A DNA stretch of 64,000 bases from UBA10649 sp965278945 (lineage in GTDB: Bacteria > Actinomycetota > Actinomycetes > S36-B12): contig OZ257128.1 of NCBI GenBank assembly GCA_965278945.1, forward strand, positions 2,418,001 to 2,482,000. Direction: 5' to 3'. How positions within the stretch are numbered: position 1 is the stretch's first letter; the number at the start of each line of letters is the position of its first letter. The notes beneath the pieces were generated by a model. That model saw nothing but the letters and a program-made list of their open reading frames with translations, did not search any database and was not told the DNA's origin. Both the position numbers and the translations under genes were made by a program. Below are positions 49,498 to 56,850 of the stretch, piece after piece.

Positions 49498-50589
49498 CTA
49501 CGCGACTACGGCCTTGGCCTTTGCCTTGCCGACTCCGGCCTTCGCAGGCGTGGGCTTGCGCGGCCTGGTGCCGATTGTCGTGAGGCTCTCACGCGGGGTG
49601 TAGATCGTCGGCACGGTGAGCGCGGTTGGCTCGGATCCATTGAGCATGTCGAGCAGCAGACGCGCAGCCGTGGTGCCCATCTCGTTGGGATCACGCGACA
49701 CGGACGCCAGGCTTGGCACCGAGATGTCGAAGAGCGGCCATTCGTCAAGTGCTACCAGGGCGATGTCGACACCGGGCGTCCGCCCGAGTTGGGTAAGTGC
49801 TCGAAGCGCACCGGCGGTGATCAGCACGCCACCGGTGAGGAACGCGGTCGGCGCGGGCTTGCGTGCGGTAAGACGAATCACCTCGGCCTTGCCGTAGTCG
49901 TCGCCGAAGTTTCCGATCGACAGCAGTGACTCATCGGGCTCTAGCCCGGCGTCGTGGAATGCGGCGCGGTAGCCGCGAAGGCGTTCGCGCGTGGAGCGAA
50001 CCTCGACCGATCCAGTGATGAGGCTGATTCCCCGGTGACCCCGCGAGATGAGATCGGCAGTCGCCGCGTAGCAGCCCGAGTAGTGATCGCACAGCACTGC
50101 GCCGACATTCAAGTTCTCGACGTCACGGTCGAGAAGGACGATAGGTCCAGGGAACCGGCGGAGCGCTTCCTGCGTGCTCGCCGCAGTTTCAGACTCCAGC
50201 GAGGCGATCAGTCCATCGACTCGCCTGCGGCGCAGAAGGGACAGGTTGCGCGCCTCGGTCTCCACATCTCCGTCCGAATTGACGAGGACGACCGAGTAGC
50301 CCGCACCGCGTAGTTCCTGCTCGCACCTGCGGGCGATGACCGCGAACAACGGGTTGGAGATATCGCGGATGACGAGGCCGACCGTCCTGGTCGACCCGCT
50401 GCGCAACGACTGAGCAAGGAGGTCGGGCTGGTATCCCAGTTCCGTTGCCGCGTCCTCGACTCGCTTGCGCATCTTCGAGGAGACATCGGGGTGGTCGGAG
50501 AGCACGCGGGAGACGCTGGAGAGCGCGACCCCTGCCTTCTCGGCGACGTCGCGAATCGTTACCGGTCCGTCCGCGCCGTACTGCTCCAT
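49498..50589 (-). CDS. LacI-family transcriptional regulator of the island
   Basis: A 363-residue repressor. The DNA-binding domain is at the N-terminus (VTIRDVAEKAGVALSSVSRVL, hinge TELGYQPDLLAQSLRSG). The effector domain is sugar-binding-protein-like (TVGLVIRDISNPLFAVIARR, VPSLASVSRDPNEMGTTAARLL). It ends in a Lys/Ala/Pro-rich tail of about 20 residues. The start at 50589 gives the normal LacI length; the open frame extends upstream without a family match. It follows the enolase-superfamily gene. LacI-type palindromes throughout 33.4-54 kb are its probable targets. Confidence 0.92.
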   Translation of the reverse strand: MEQYGADGPVTIRDVAEKAGVALSSVSRVLSDHPDVSSKMRKRVEDAATELGYQPDLLAQSLRSGSTRTVGLVIRDISNPLFAVIARRCEQELRGAGYSVVLVNSDGDVETEARNLSLLRRRRVDGLIASLESETAASTQEALRRFPGPIVLLDRDVENLNVGAVLCDHYSGCYAATADLISRGHRGISLITGSVEVRSTRERLRGYRAAFHDAGLEPDESLLSIGNFGDDYGKAEVIRLTARKPAPTAFLTGGVLITAGALRALTQLGRTPGVDIALVALDEWPLFDISVPSLASVSRDPNEMGTTAARLLLDMLNGSEPTALTVPTIYTPRESLTTIGTRPRKPTPAKAGVGKAKAKAVVA

Positions 50590-50672
50590 GTGGATCCCAA
50601 CCCTAGAGTGATATGCGGGAAAGGCTAGCGCACCTGAGGGCCCAGAATTTGCTACACAACGTGACGCTTGTG

Positions 50673-51788
50673 TTACGCGTCCACGGTGTACTTGGCGATG
50701 AAGTCCTCGTCGAGCTCCCACCCGAAGCCGGGGGTCTTCGGCAGGATCAGGTGACCGTCGACGAAGTCACCGCGATTGGCCAGCAGGTTCCAGAAGATCG
50801 GGTCGCGGTTGGGCGAGAAGACCTCGGCGTAGGTTCCGTGCGGAACGGAAGCCAGCAGTGGCGCTGCGACCTGCGCCTCCTCGTGATGCCCGAGTTGGAT
50901 GTCGAAGCTCGCGGCGAGCGCGGCCACGCGACGCCACTCGGTCGGTCCGCCGCCCCATGAGGCGTCATAGTTGCAGACGTCGATCGCACCGTTGAGCATC
51001 ATCTCGCGCATCCCGACGCGGCTGATCTCGCTCTGGCCTGCGGCGACGTTTACGTTGCCGCGCATACGGATATCGCGCAGTCCGCGCCAGTCCGCATGCC
51101 ATCTGGTCGGCTCCTCGAACCACCGCAGCGGAACGTCATCCTCGATGAGGCGAAGGAACTCGAGCGCCTCGGGAACCGTGTAGCCCTGGTTCGCATCGAC
51201 GACGAACAGGAAGTCGTCGGGAACGCGGGACTTCGCGAACCGCAGTCGCGCGGCATCCTCTGCGGGGGGCCGAGCGCCGATCTTGAACTTCATGCCGACC
51301 AGTCCGTGCTCTCCGGAGAAGAACTCCAGTTCGCGCTCGAGATCGCCCTCGCTGCTCCCGTAGTAGCCGCCGATCGCGATGACGGGAATGCGATCGCGGT
51401 ATCCGCCCCACAGCTGCCACAGCGGCAGACCGGCGAGCTTGCCCATGGCGTCCCACACCGCGCTGTCGACGCATGCGATCGCCTGCATGGGAATCGCGCG
51501 GTCCCTCAACTGGTCGAGGGTGGCGGGAATCATCGAGTGCCAGATGAGCTCGGGCTGGGCGATGTCCAGTCCCGTGACGAGCGGTGCGAGTTCGTCATGG
51601 ATGATCGAGAGAACCTCGTGCTGCTCCTCGTCGGTATCCGCGTTGTAGCTCTGCCCGACGATGCCATCCGACGTGTGAATGCGGGTGATGATCGTGCACC
51701 GGTTCCGCATCTTGTAGTAGCTCCCCTTGTAAATGTGGGTCAGGGGAACGCGAAGCGCAATGGTCTCGATGCGCTCGATCGTCGGCAT
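50673..51788 (-). CDS. Enolase-superfamily (mandelate-racemase subgroup) sugar-acid dehydratase, copy 1
   Basis: A 371-residue TIM-barrel enzyme. Visible residues are the KxK base motif in VGMKFKIGA, metal ligands in VDANQGY, WFEEPT and AAGQSE, and the second base in LGHHEEAQ. Members dehydrate or racemise sugar acids. With the lactonase-like enzyme, a dehydration of an aldonate is expected. GGAGG precedes the ATG. Confidence 0.9.
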   Translation of the reverse strand: MPTIERIETIALRVPLTHIYKGSYYKMRNRCTIITRIHTSDGIVGQSYNADTDEEQHEVLSIIHDELAPLVTGLDIAQPELIWHSMIPATLDQLRDRAIPMQAIACVDSAVWDAMGKLAGLPLWQLWGGYRDRIPVIAIGGYYGSSEGDLERELEFFSGEHGLVGMKFKIGARPPAEDAARLRFAKSRVPDDFLFVVDANQGYTVPEALEFLRLIEDDVPLRWFEEPTRWHADWRGLRDIRMRGNVNVAAGQSEISRVGMREMMLNGAIDVCNYDASWGGGPTEWRRVAALAASFDIQLGHHEEAQVAAPLLASVPHGTYAEVFSPNRDPIFWNLLANRGDFVDGHLILPKTPGFGWELDEDFIAKYTVDA

Positions 51789-51821
51789 TGGTCCTCCGGA
51801 AGGCAGTCAGTGTATCGTTAC

Positions 51822-51835
51822 TGGAAACGATACCA
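51822..51835. promoter_or_regulatory. LacI-type operator, site 6
   Basis: TGGAAACGATACCA, the exact complement of site 1. It covers the -10 box of the enolase-family promoter. A second overlapping dyad (GTATCGTT with AAACGATAC) spans 51812-51833. Confidence 0.75.
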
Positions 51836-51854
51836 TTGGGGTGATCGTTGTCAA
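51827..51854 (-). promoter_or_regulatory. Promoter of enolase-superfamily gene 1 (and probably lacI)
   Basis: TTGACA (51854-51849), 16-base spacer, TATCGT (51832-51827). The -10 lies within operator site 6. Confidence 0.65.
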
Positions 51855-51878
51855 CAAGTTCGCCCAAGGCGGTCGGGA

Positions 51879-52931
51879 CTAGCCGCGGGTCTCGGCGCTG
51901 CCGGTCCGGGCACTGCGGTAGGCGAGATCAAGGGCCTCGACCGTTCTGGCGCCAAGCTCGCCAGGGGACGAGTTGGCCGTGAAGTCCCCGCGCGCAGCAG
52001 CGAGCAACGCGTCGATGGGTCCCTTGCAATGGATGAGGCCGTCGCCGTCGACTACGTCAGCGCGATGCTCCTTGCCGTCCTTGAAGATGTACACCAGTTC
52101 GCGCTCAAGGTCGACCTGCAGTTGACCCTCGGAGCCGATCGCACGGACCTCGAGTGCGTGCTTGTTGCCGTTCGCGCCCAGGTGCGACGAGCCGCCCGAC
52201 AACACGCCCACCGCACCGCCATCGCAGCGGAAGGCCACGGCATCGTGGAGTTCCACCGGTGCGTCCATCGGCGATCCGAGGTAGGCAAACGCAGAACTCA
52301 CCCGGGCATCCGTCAGCCACAGGCCAAGGCCCAACGCGTGGGTCAGTTGCGCCTGGCCGTACCCGCCGCCCGAGATCGCCGGGTCGGTCCAGGTCGCCTG
52401 CTCCGGGATGGCATCGGGATCAGCATCCGGGTAGGAGCCCGTGTTGGTCATGAGCTCGCGAGTGGTGGAGGACATGACAATGCTGATCTGCTCGAGCGTG
52501 CCGATGCCGATCTCGGTCATCAGGTGCTTGGCCTGCTGCACCATCGGGAGGTAGTTGGATCCGAAGGCGATGATCAGCTGGCGGTCGCGCTCGTCCGCTC
52601 TAATGACCAGGTCCCATGCCTCATCGGCGGCGATCGTGAACGGCTTCTCGCACATCACGTGCGCACCCGCGTCCAGAGCAGCAGTCACGTGCTCGTGATG
52701 AAACGAAGCCGGACTTGCAACGACGCAGACATCAACTCCTGCGGCGAGGACGTCGCGATAGTCCTCCGAGGCAACTTCGAAACCGAACTTGTCCTTGATG
52801 CGCGCGAGCTGCTCGGGACCCTTTCGCGCCACCGCCACGAACTCGACGTCTGGGTCGAGGGCCAGATTCGGAAGGTGTGATGCGACTGCCCAACTGCCGG
52901 CTCCGATTACTCCCACGCGGATGCGCGCCAT
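51879..52931 (-). CDS. Gfo/Idh/MocA-family oxidoreductase, paralogue 3
   Basis: A 350-residue NAD(P)-dependent oxidoreductase of the same subgroup as the genes at 34573 and 44342. RVGVIGAGSWAVASHLPNL, CEKPFTIAADEAW, SGGGYGQAQLTHALGLGLWL, and the shared C-terminus PGELGARTVEALDLAYRSAR. Start at 52931 with GGAG eight bases upstream. It is 26 bases after the esterase gene and likely in its transcript. Confidence 0.9.
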   Translation of the reverse strand: MARIRVGVIGAGSWAVASHLPNLALDPDVEFVAVARKGPEQLARIKDKFGFEVASEDYRDVLAAGVDVCVVASPASFHHEHVTAALDAGAHVMCEKPFTIAADEAWDLVIRADERDRQLIIAFGSNYLPMVQQAKHLMTEIGIGTLEQISIVMSSTTRELMTNTGSYPDADPDAIPEQATWTDPAISGGGYGQAQLTHALGLGLWLTDARVSSAFAYLGSPMDAPVELHDAVAFRCDGGAVGVLSGGSSHLGANGNKHALEVRAIGSEGQLQVDLERELVYIFKDGKEHRADVVDGDGLIHCKGPIDALLAAARGDFTANSSPGELGARTVEALDLAYRSARTGSAETRG

Positions 52932-52957
52932 GACGTCTGCTCCTGTCGAACGAAGGA

Positions 52958-53887
52958 CTAGTGGATGACTGGCAGTGAGTTGCGAAGTGCATCGGCCAGC
53001 ATCAGGCCGAAGCGGTACGCGGCGGTGCTGACGCCGTCGCGGTACCAGATTCCGTGGATCAGCCCGCCCACGCTGGTGAAGGTCGTCGGTACCCCAGCCG
53101 CGTCGAGGGCTCGCGCGTACAACTCGCCCTCGCTCGACAGCGGATCGAGCGCGCACGTGAAGACCGTGGCGGGAGCAAGCCCGGCAAGGGTGTCCGTGGC
53201 GAGCAGGTCCGCATACAGGGGAGCCGACTCGCCGGTGTAGATATTCCAGTAGTGCTGCATGGCCGTGCGAGTCAGGAAGTGCCCTTCCGCAAAGGAGTCG
53301 TACGACGCCGACGTGAAGTCGGGGGTGACGACCGGATAGACGAGCAACTGGTGGTCGACGCGCGGAGTGCCACGGTCACGGGCCGCCTGCGCGACACCGG
53401 CCGCGAGATTGCCGCCGGCGGAATCTCCTCCCACCACGAGCCAGTCCGAACTCAAGCCAAGCTGCGCGGCGTTCTCGGCGGCCCACACGGTCGCGTCGTA
53501 GCAGTCGTCGAAGCCGGCAGGAAACGGGTGCTCGGGAGTCAGGCGATAGTCGACACTGAGGATCGCGAATCCCGAGTCCTTGGCCAGGCGCCGCAGGGGG
53601 CGGTCAGGCAGGTCCAAGGATCCCAGTTCCCAGCCACCGCCGTGAAAGTAGACGAACAGCGGCTGGTTGCGCTCTCGAGTCGGGCGGTACAGGCGACCAC
53701 GGATCTCGCCGGCGCTCGTGGGGATCATCAGGTCGCTCACCGAGTCGATTTCGATCGGCTCGCGCATGTCCAGGACCGTGAGCTCGGCATTGGCGCGCAG
53801 TTCCGCGGGAGTCAGCGCGGCGAAGTCTCGAGCGGCCGGATCGAACTGGTCGAGCAGGCGCTGGACATCGGGATCGACGTAGGCCAC
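52958..53887 (-). CDS. HSL-family alpha/beta hydrolase (esterase)
   Basis: A 309-residue cytosolic esterase. Oxyanion-hole motif YFHGGGW, nucleophile in VVGGDSAGGNLAAG, acid in ALDPLSSEG, and His in GLIHGIWYRDG. GTG start with GGAGG upstream. In this setting it could remove an acyl group from a sugar or open a lactone. It is divergent from the CoA-transferase gene with an operator between. Confidence 0.9.
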   Translation of the reverse strand: MAYVDPDVQRLLDQFDPAARDFAALTPAELRANAELTVLDMREPIEIDSVSDLMIPTSAGEIRGRLYRPTRERNQPLFVYFHGGGWELGSLDLPDRPLRRLAKDSGFAILSVDYRLTPEHPFPAGFDDCYDATVWAAENAAQLGLSSDWLVVGGDSAGGNLAAGVAQAARDRGTPRVDHQLLVYPVVTPDFTSASYDSFAEGHFLTRTAMQHYWNIYTGESAPLYADLLATDTLAGLAPATVFTCALDPLSSEGELYARALDAAGVPTTFTSVGGLIHGIWYRDGVSTAAYRFGLMLADALRNSLPVIH

Positions 53888-53920
53888 GAAATCCTCCAGA
53901 AAGTTCCCCTCACGCTACGT

Positions 53921-53941
53921 TGGTAACGTTTCCGGTACTAT
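53921..53941 (+). promoter_or_regulatory. LacI-type operator site 7 with leaderless -10 of the CoA-transferase gene
   Basis: TGGTAACGTTTCCG (53921-53934) is followed at once by TACTAT (53936-53941) and, six bases later, by the ATG. There is no ribosome-binding site, so a leaderless transcript is likely. The operator fills the spacer region, a classic repression position. No good -35 was seen. Confidence 0.65.
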
Positions 53942-53947
53942 CTCAGA

Positions 53948-55084
53948 ATGGTTGACCTTGAGCAAGGGAATCCGCTTTCCGGGGTGCGGGTCATCGACCT
54001 CACCTCGAATGTGGCCGCCCCGTTCGGTGGTGCCGTCCTCGCGGACCTCGGCGCGGACGTCATCCACGTCGAGGGGCCAAACGGCGACGACTGCCGCCGA
54101 ATGTCGCCGGTCATGGGCGACTCGTCGGCGTACTTCCACGTCGTCAACCGGAACAAGTCGGGCATCGTGCTCGACATCAGAGTCCCCGAGGACCGCGAGC
54201 GGCTGGACCAGTTGCTGGCTGACGCGGACGTCTTCTTGTGCAACCTGCGCCCGGGCAAGCTGGAGAAGTACGGCCTCGACGCCGACGCACTACGCGCGAG
54301 GTTCCCTCGCCTGATTCACGCGACGCTGTCCGCGTACGGATCGCAGGGCCATGAGCGGGACAAGCCCGGCTACGACGCAGTGCTCCAGGCCCGCACCGGC
54401 ATTGCCAGCGTGACCGGAATGGCCGACGGCCCTCCAGTGCGCGCAGGAGTGTCGATCCTCGATGTCGGCGCAGGCACCTGGCTCGCGTTGGGAGTCGTCG
54501 CCGCGCTGTTCCGACGGCAGCAGACAGGCGTCGGAGGCGCCGTGGCCACCTCGCTGTTCGAGACGGGGGCCAACTGGGTTGCGTACCACGTGGCGGCGAA
54601 CCAGGCATCGGGTCAGGAATCGGGTCGACACGGGAGCGGCCACCCGGCCTTCTCGCCCTACGGCATCTTCGCCACCGGCGACGGCGAGATCTGCATTGGT
54701 ATTGGTGGCGATGCGCAGTTCGCCAAGCTCTGCTCGCTATTGGGCCTTGACCGACTGGTGACGGACCCGCGATTCGCAACCAACGCGGACCGATCGCGCA
54801 ATTCGGTGGTGCTGAAGATCGAGCTCGAGGCAGCCTTCGCCGCCTCTACTGCCGTGGACCTCGCCGAGCGGCTAGGTCAGGCGGGTCTTCCGGTTGACGC
54901 CGTCTTCAAGCCAGAGCAGTTGCTCGTCGACGCGCAGGCGGCAGCGAATTCGGTCCTCCTGAGCATTCCGGTGGACGGACATGGTGACCTCACCGTTCCG
55001 GGGCTCCCGCTGACCTTCGACGGGGTCAGGCCGCAGATTCGCACAGGATCACCTGCGTGGGCACCTCGCAATACCGAGCACTGA
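53948..55084 (+). CDS. Class III (CaiB/BaiF) CoA-transferase
   Basis: A 378-residue transferase moving CoA between organic acids. Family features: VIDLTSNVAAPFGGAVLADLG, NRNKSGIVLDI, the catalytic Asp in KPGYDAVLQARTG, and SPYGIFATGDGEICIGIG. It probably activates an acid intermediate for the CitE-like lyase at 33492. Co-transcribed with the EamA permease after it. Confidence 0.9.
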   Translation: MVDLEQGNPLSGVRVIDLTSNVAAPFGGAVLADLGADVIHVEGPNGDDCRRMSPVMGDSSAYFHVVNRNKSGIVLDIRVPEDRERLDQLLADADVFLCNLRPGKLEKYGLDADALRARFPRLIHATLSAYGSQGHERDKPGYDAVLQARTGIASVTGMADGPPVRAGVSILDVGAGTWLALGVVAALFRRQQTGVGGAVATSLFETGANWVAYHVAANQASGQESGRHGSGHPAFSPYGIFATGDGEICIGIGGDAQFAKLCSLLGLDRLVTDPRFATNADRSRNSVVLKIELEAAFAASTAVDLAERLGQAGLPVDAVFKPEQLLVDAQAAANSVLLSIPVDGHGDLTVPGLPLTFDGVRPQIRTGSPAWAPRNTEH

Positions 55085-55094
55085 AACTGCGAAC

Positions 55095-55931
55095 GTGCTG
55101 GTCATTGCCCTCGCGCTATCAGCAACTATCTGCGGGGCAACGGGAACGTTCCTGACCAAGTCGTTGAGCATCCGCATGCCCGCGTGGCAGGTTGTAGCTC
55201 CGCTCTTCGTGATCAACGCGCTGCTCGTGCTCCCGCTCATCCCATTCGGGCCGGCCTGGCACACCTTCGAGCCCACGATTCTGGCGATTCATCTGGCGTC
55301 CGTAGCAGTGCTGTGCGCATCGACGGCGTGCATGTTCGCGCTGATCACGCGCGGTCGGGCTTCTGGAGTCGCGGTCGGCCAAGCCCTCTCCCCCGCGGCC
55401 ACTCTGATCGCAGCTCCCCTTCTCCTCGGAGTGCTCATCACACCGCTGACCGTGATCGGCGCGACGGCGCTCATGCTCGGTGCGCTGATCCCCCTCAGGC
55501 GGTCCTTCGACGGCATCGGCTCCGCAGGCGTGGTGGGGATCCTGCTGGTGATGGGCCTGTGCAATGGAATGGTCGGAGTGCTCACGGCCATGCTCGCGGT
55601 ACGAGGTGTCGGGTTGCCTGAGACGTACGTTGTCCGGGCCGCTCTCGCCGCCGTCGTGTTCGTCGCCATCTTCCCGCCCAAGGACCTTCGCGGGCGGGAC
55701 ATACCTCCGCTGGCCATCCGAGCTGCCTTCGTGACCGCAAGCTTCGTGCTGACGATCCTCGCCATTCAGCGCGGAAATGTCATCGTCATTCAGTCGATCC
55801 TGGCCACGGTCCCGTTGATGGTCATCGGACTGGAGTGGATCCGACACCGCTCCAGGCCCGACCATGGCATCGTCGTCGGCAGCCTGATCGCATTCGTCGG
55901 CCTGCTCGTCCTGCTCAGGCTGGCCGCGTAG
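55095..55931 (+). CDS. EamA/DMT-superfamily permease
   Basis: A 278-residue membrane protein with about ten segments in two halves (TICGATGTFLTKSLS, VVGILLVMGLCNGMVGVLTA). GTG start ten bases after the CoA-transferase stop. Its direction and substrate are unknown. The 3' end overlaps the convergent dehydrogenase gene by 17 bases. Confidence 0.8.
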   Translation: MLVIALALSATICGATGTFLTKSLSIRMPAWQVVAPLFVINALLVLPLIPFGPAWHTFEPTILAIHLASVAVLCASTACMFALITRGRASGVAVGQALSPAATLIAAPLLLGVLITPLTVIGATALMLGALIPLRRSFDGIGSAGVVGILLVMGLCNGMVGVLTAMLAVRGVGLPETYVVRAALAAVVFVAIFPPKDLRGRDIPPLAIRAAFVTASFVLTILAIQRGNVIVIQSILATVPLMVIGLEWIRHRSRPDHGIVVGSLIAFVGLLVLLRLAA

Positions 55932-56850
55932 CTCCAGAACTTGTGCGGCTATGCACGGGCGCGGCGGGTGGCAGGTCGACGATGGTCCGCCACCCCGGAC
56001 GTGCGGCGATGATCCTGTCCACGGAGTTCGCGACCATGTTCGCCGAGCCGACCTGCGCGTTGAACCCCGGTCGTACCGAGAAAGCCTGGACGAGTTCCGC
56101 GCCTCGATAGAACTCGATGTCGTCGCAGGGACTGCGGCCGATTGACGGAAGGTCGACATGACCGAAGAACGATGCGGTGAACCACGGCCGGCCATCCACC
56201 ATTGCGACGTAAACCTGATTCACGCCCGCGGTGAGGTCACCGTCCATGACCGGTTCGAGGCTCCGCTCAATCCGATCGATCGTCAAGCCGATTGCATCGG
56301 CAACAAGGGACATCGACTGGGGAAAGCCTGCATGGCCGAGCACTGCGCCAGACTCGACGTCGTCGGTGAACTGCGCGAGCGTGACGCCGACTCCGATCCG
56401 GCGCCGGACCGTGTCCCCGAACCCCGAGATGTCGACCGTCCGGCGAACGTTGATGGTCACGTCCTCGGGCGCCGCGCCGAGGAGCGTCACGACCAGCCCG
56501 TCGAAGATCAGGCCAGGGTTCACGCCCGCACCCGCGATGGATACGCCGCGGTCCATCGCGCATTCGTGCAGGTCGGCGGCAATGGTCGCATCGGCGAGGA
56601 ATGGATTGGCTGCCTCCTCTGCGGACACAAGGACATTCGAGCCGTGCTCGACCGCCCTTCGGATATCGGCGGCCACATCGCGTAGGAGTGTCGTCGTCGC
56701 AATGACCACGACGTCGGCGCCACCGTCGAGGGCCGCGTCCACCTCATCGCGACCGAACGGTCCGCGAACCTCATAGCCGCCCCGGCGCCTCAGCAACCCG
56801 GCGACGCTGTTCCCCAGCTGGCCGTCGCCGTAGATCGCGACGGAACTCAT
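55915..56850 (-). CDS. DapB-like NAD(P) dehydrogenase
   Basis: A 311-residue protein. The N-terminal Rossmann domain (SVAIYGDGQLGNSVAGLL, DVVVIATTT) resembles dihydrodipicolinate reductase and 2,4-diaminopentanoate dehydrogenase. A C-terminal domain includes GAGVNPGLIFDGLVVTLLG. The true DapB active-site motif is not seen, so a substrate other than dihydrodipicolinate is expected. Its ATG overlaps the lactonase-like stop. Last gene of the second importer operon. Confidence 0.75.
   Translation of the reverse strand: MSSVAIYGDGQLGNSVAGLLRRRGGYEVRGPFGRDEVDAALDGGADVVVIATTTLLRDVAADIRRAVEHGSNVLVSAEEAANPFLADATIAADLHECAMDRGVSIAGAGVNPGLIFDGLVVTLLGAAPEDVTINVRRTVDISGFGDTVRRRIGVGVTLAQFTDDVESGAVLGHAGFPQSMSLVADAIGLTIDRIERSLEPVMDGDLTAGVNQVYVAMVDGRPWFTASFFGHVDLPSIGRSPCDDIEFYRGAELVQAFSVRPGFNAQVGSANMVANSVDRIIAARPGWRTIVDLPPAAPVHSRTSSGATRPA

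Noticed and set aside
51096..52880. 594-codon open frame opposite the enolase-family and oxidoreductase genes
   Set aside because: High GC leaves long antisense frames open; the minus-strand genes carry all the conserved motifs.
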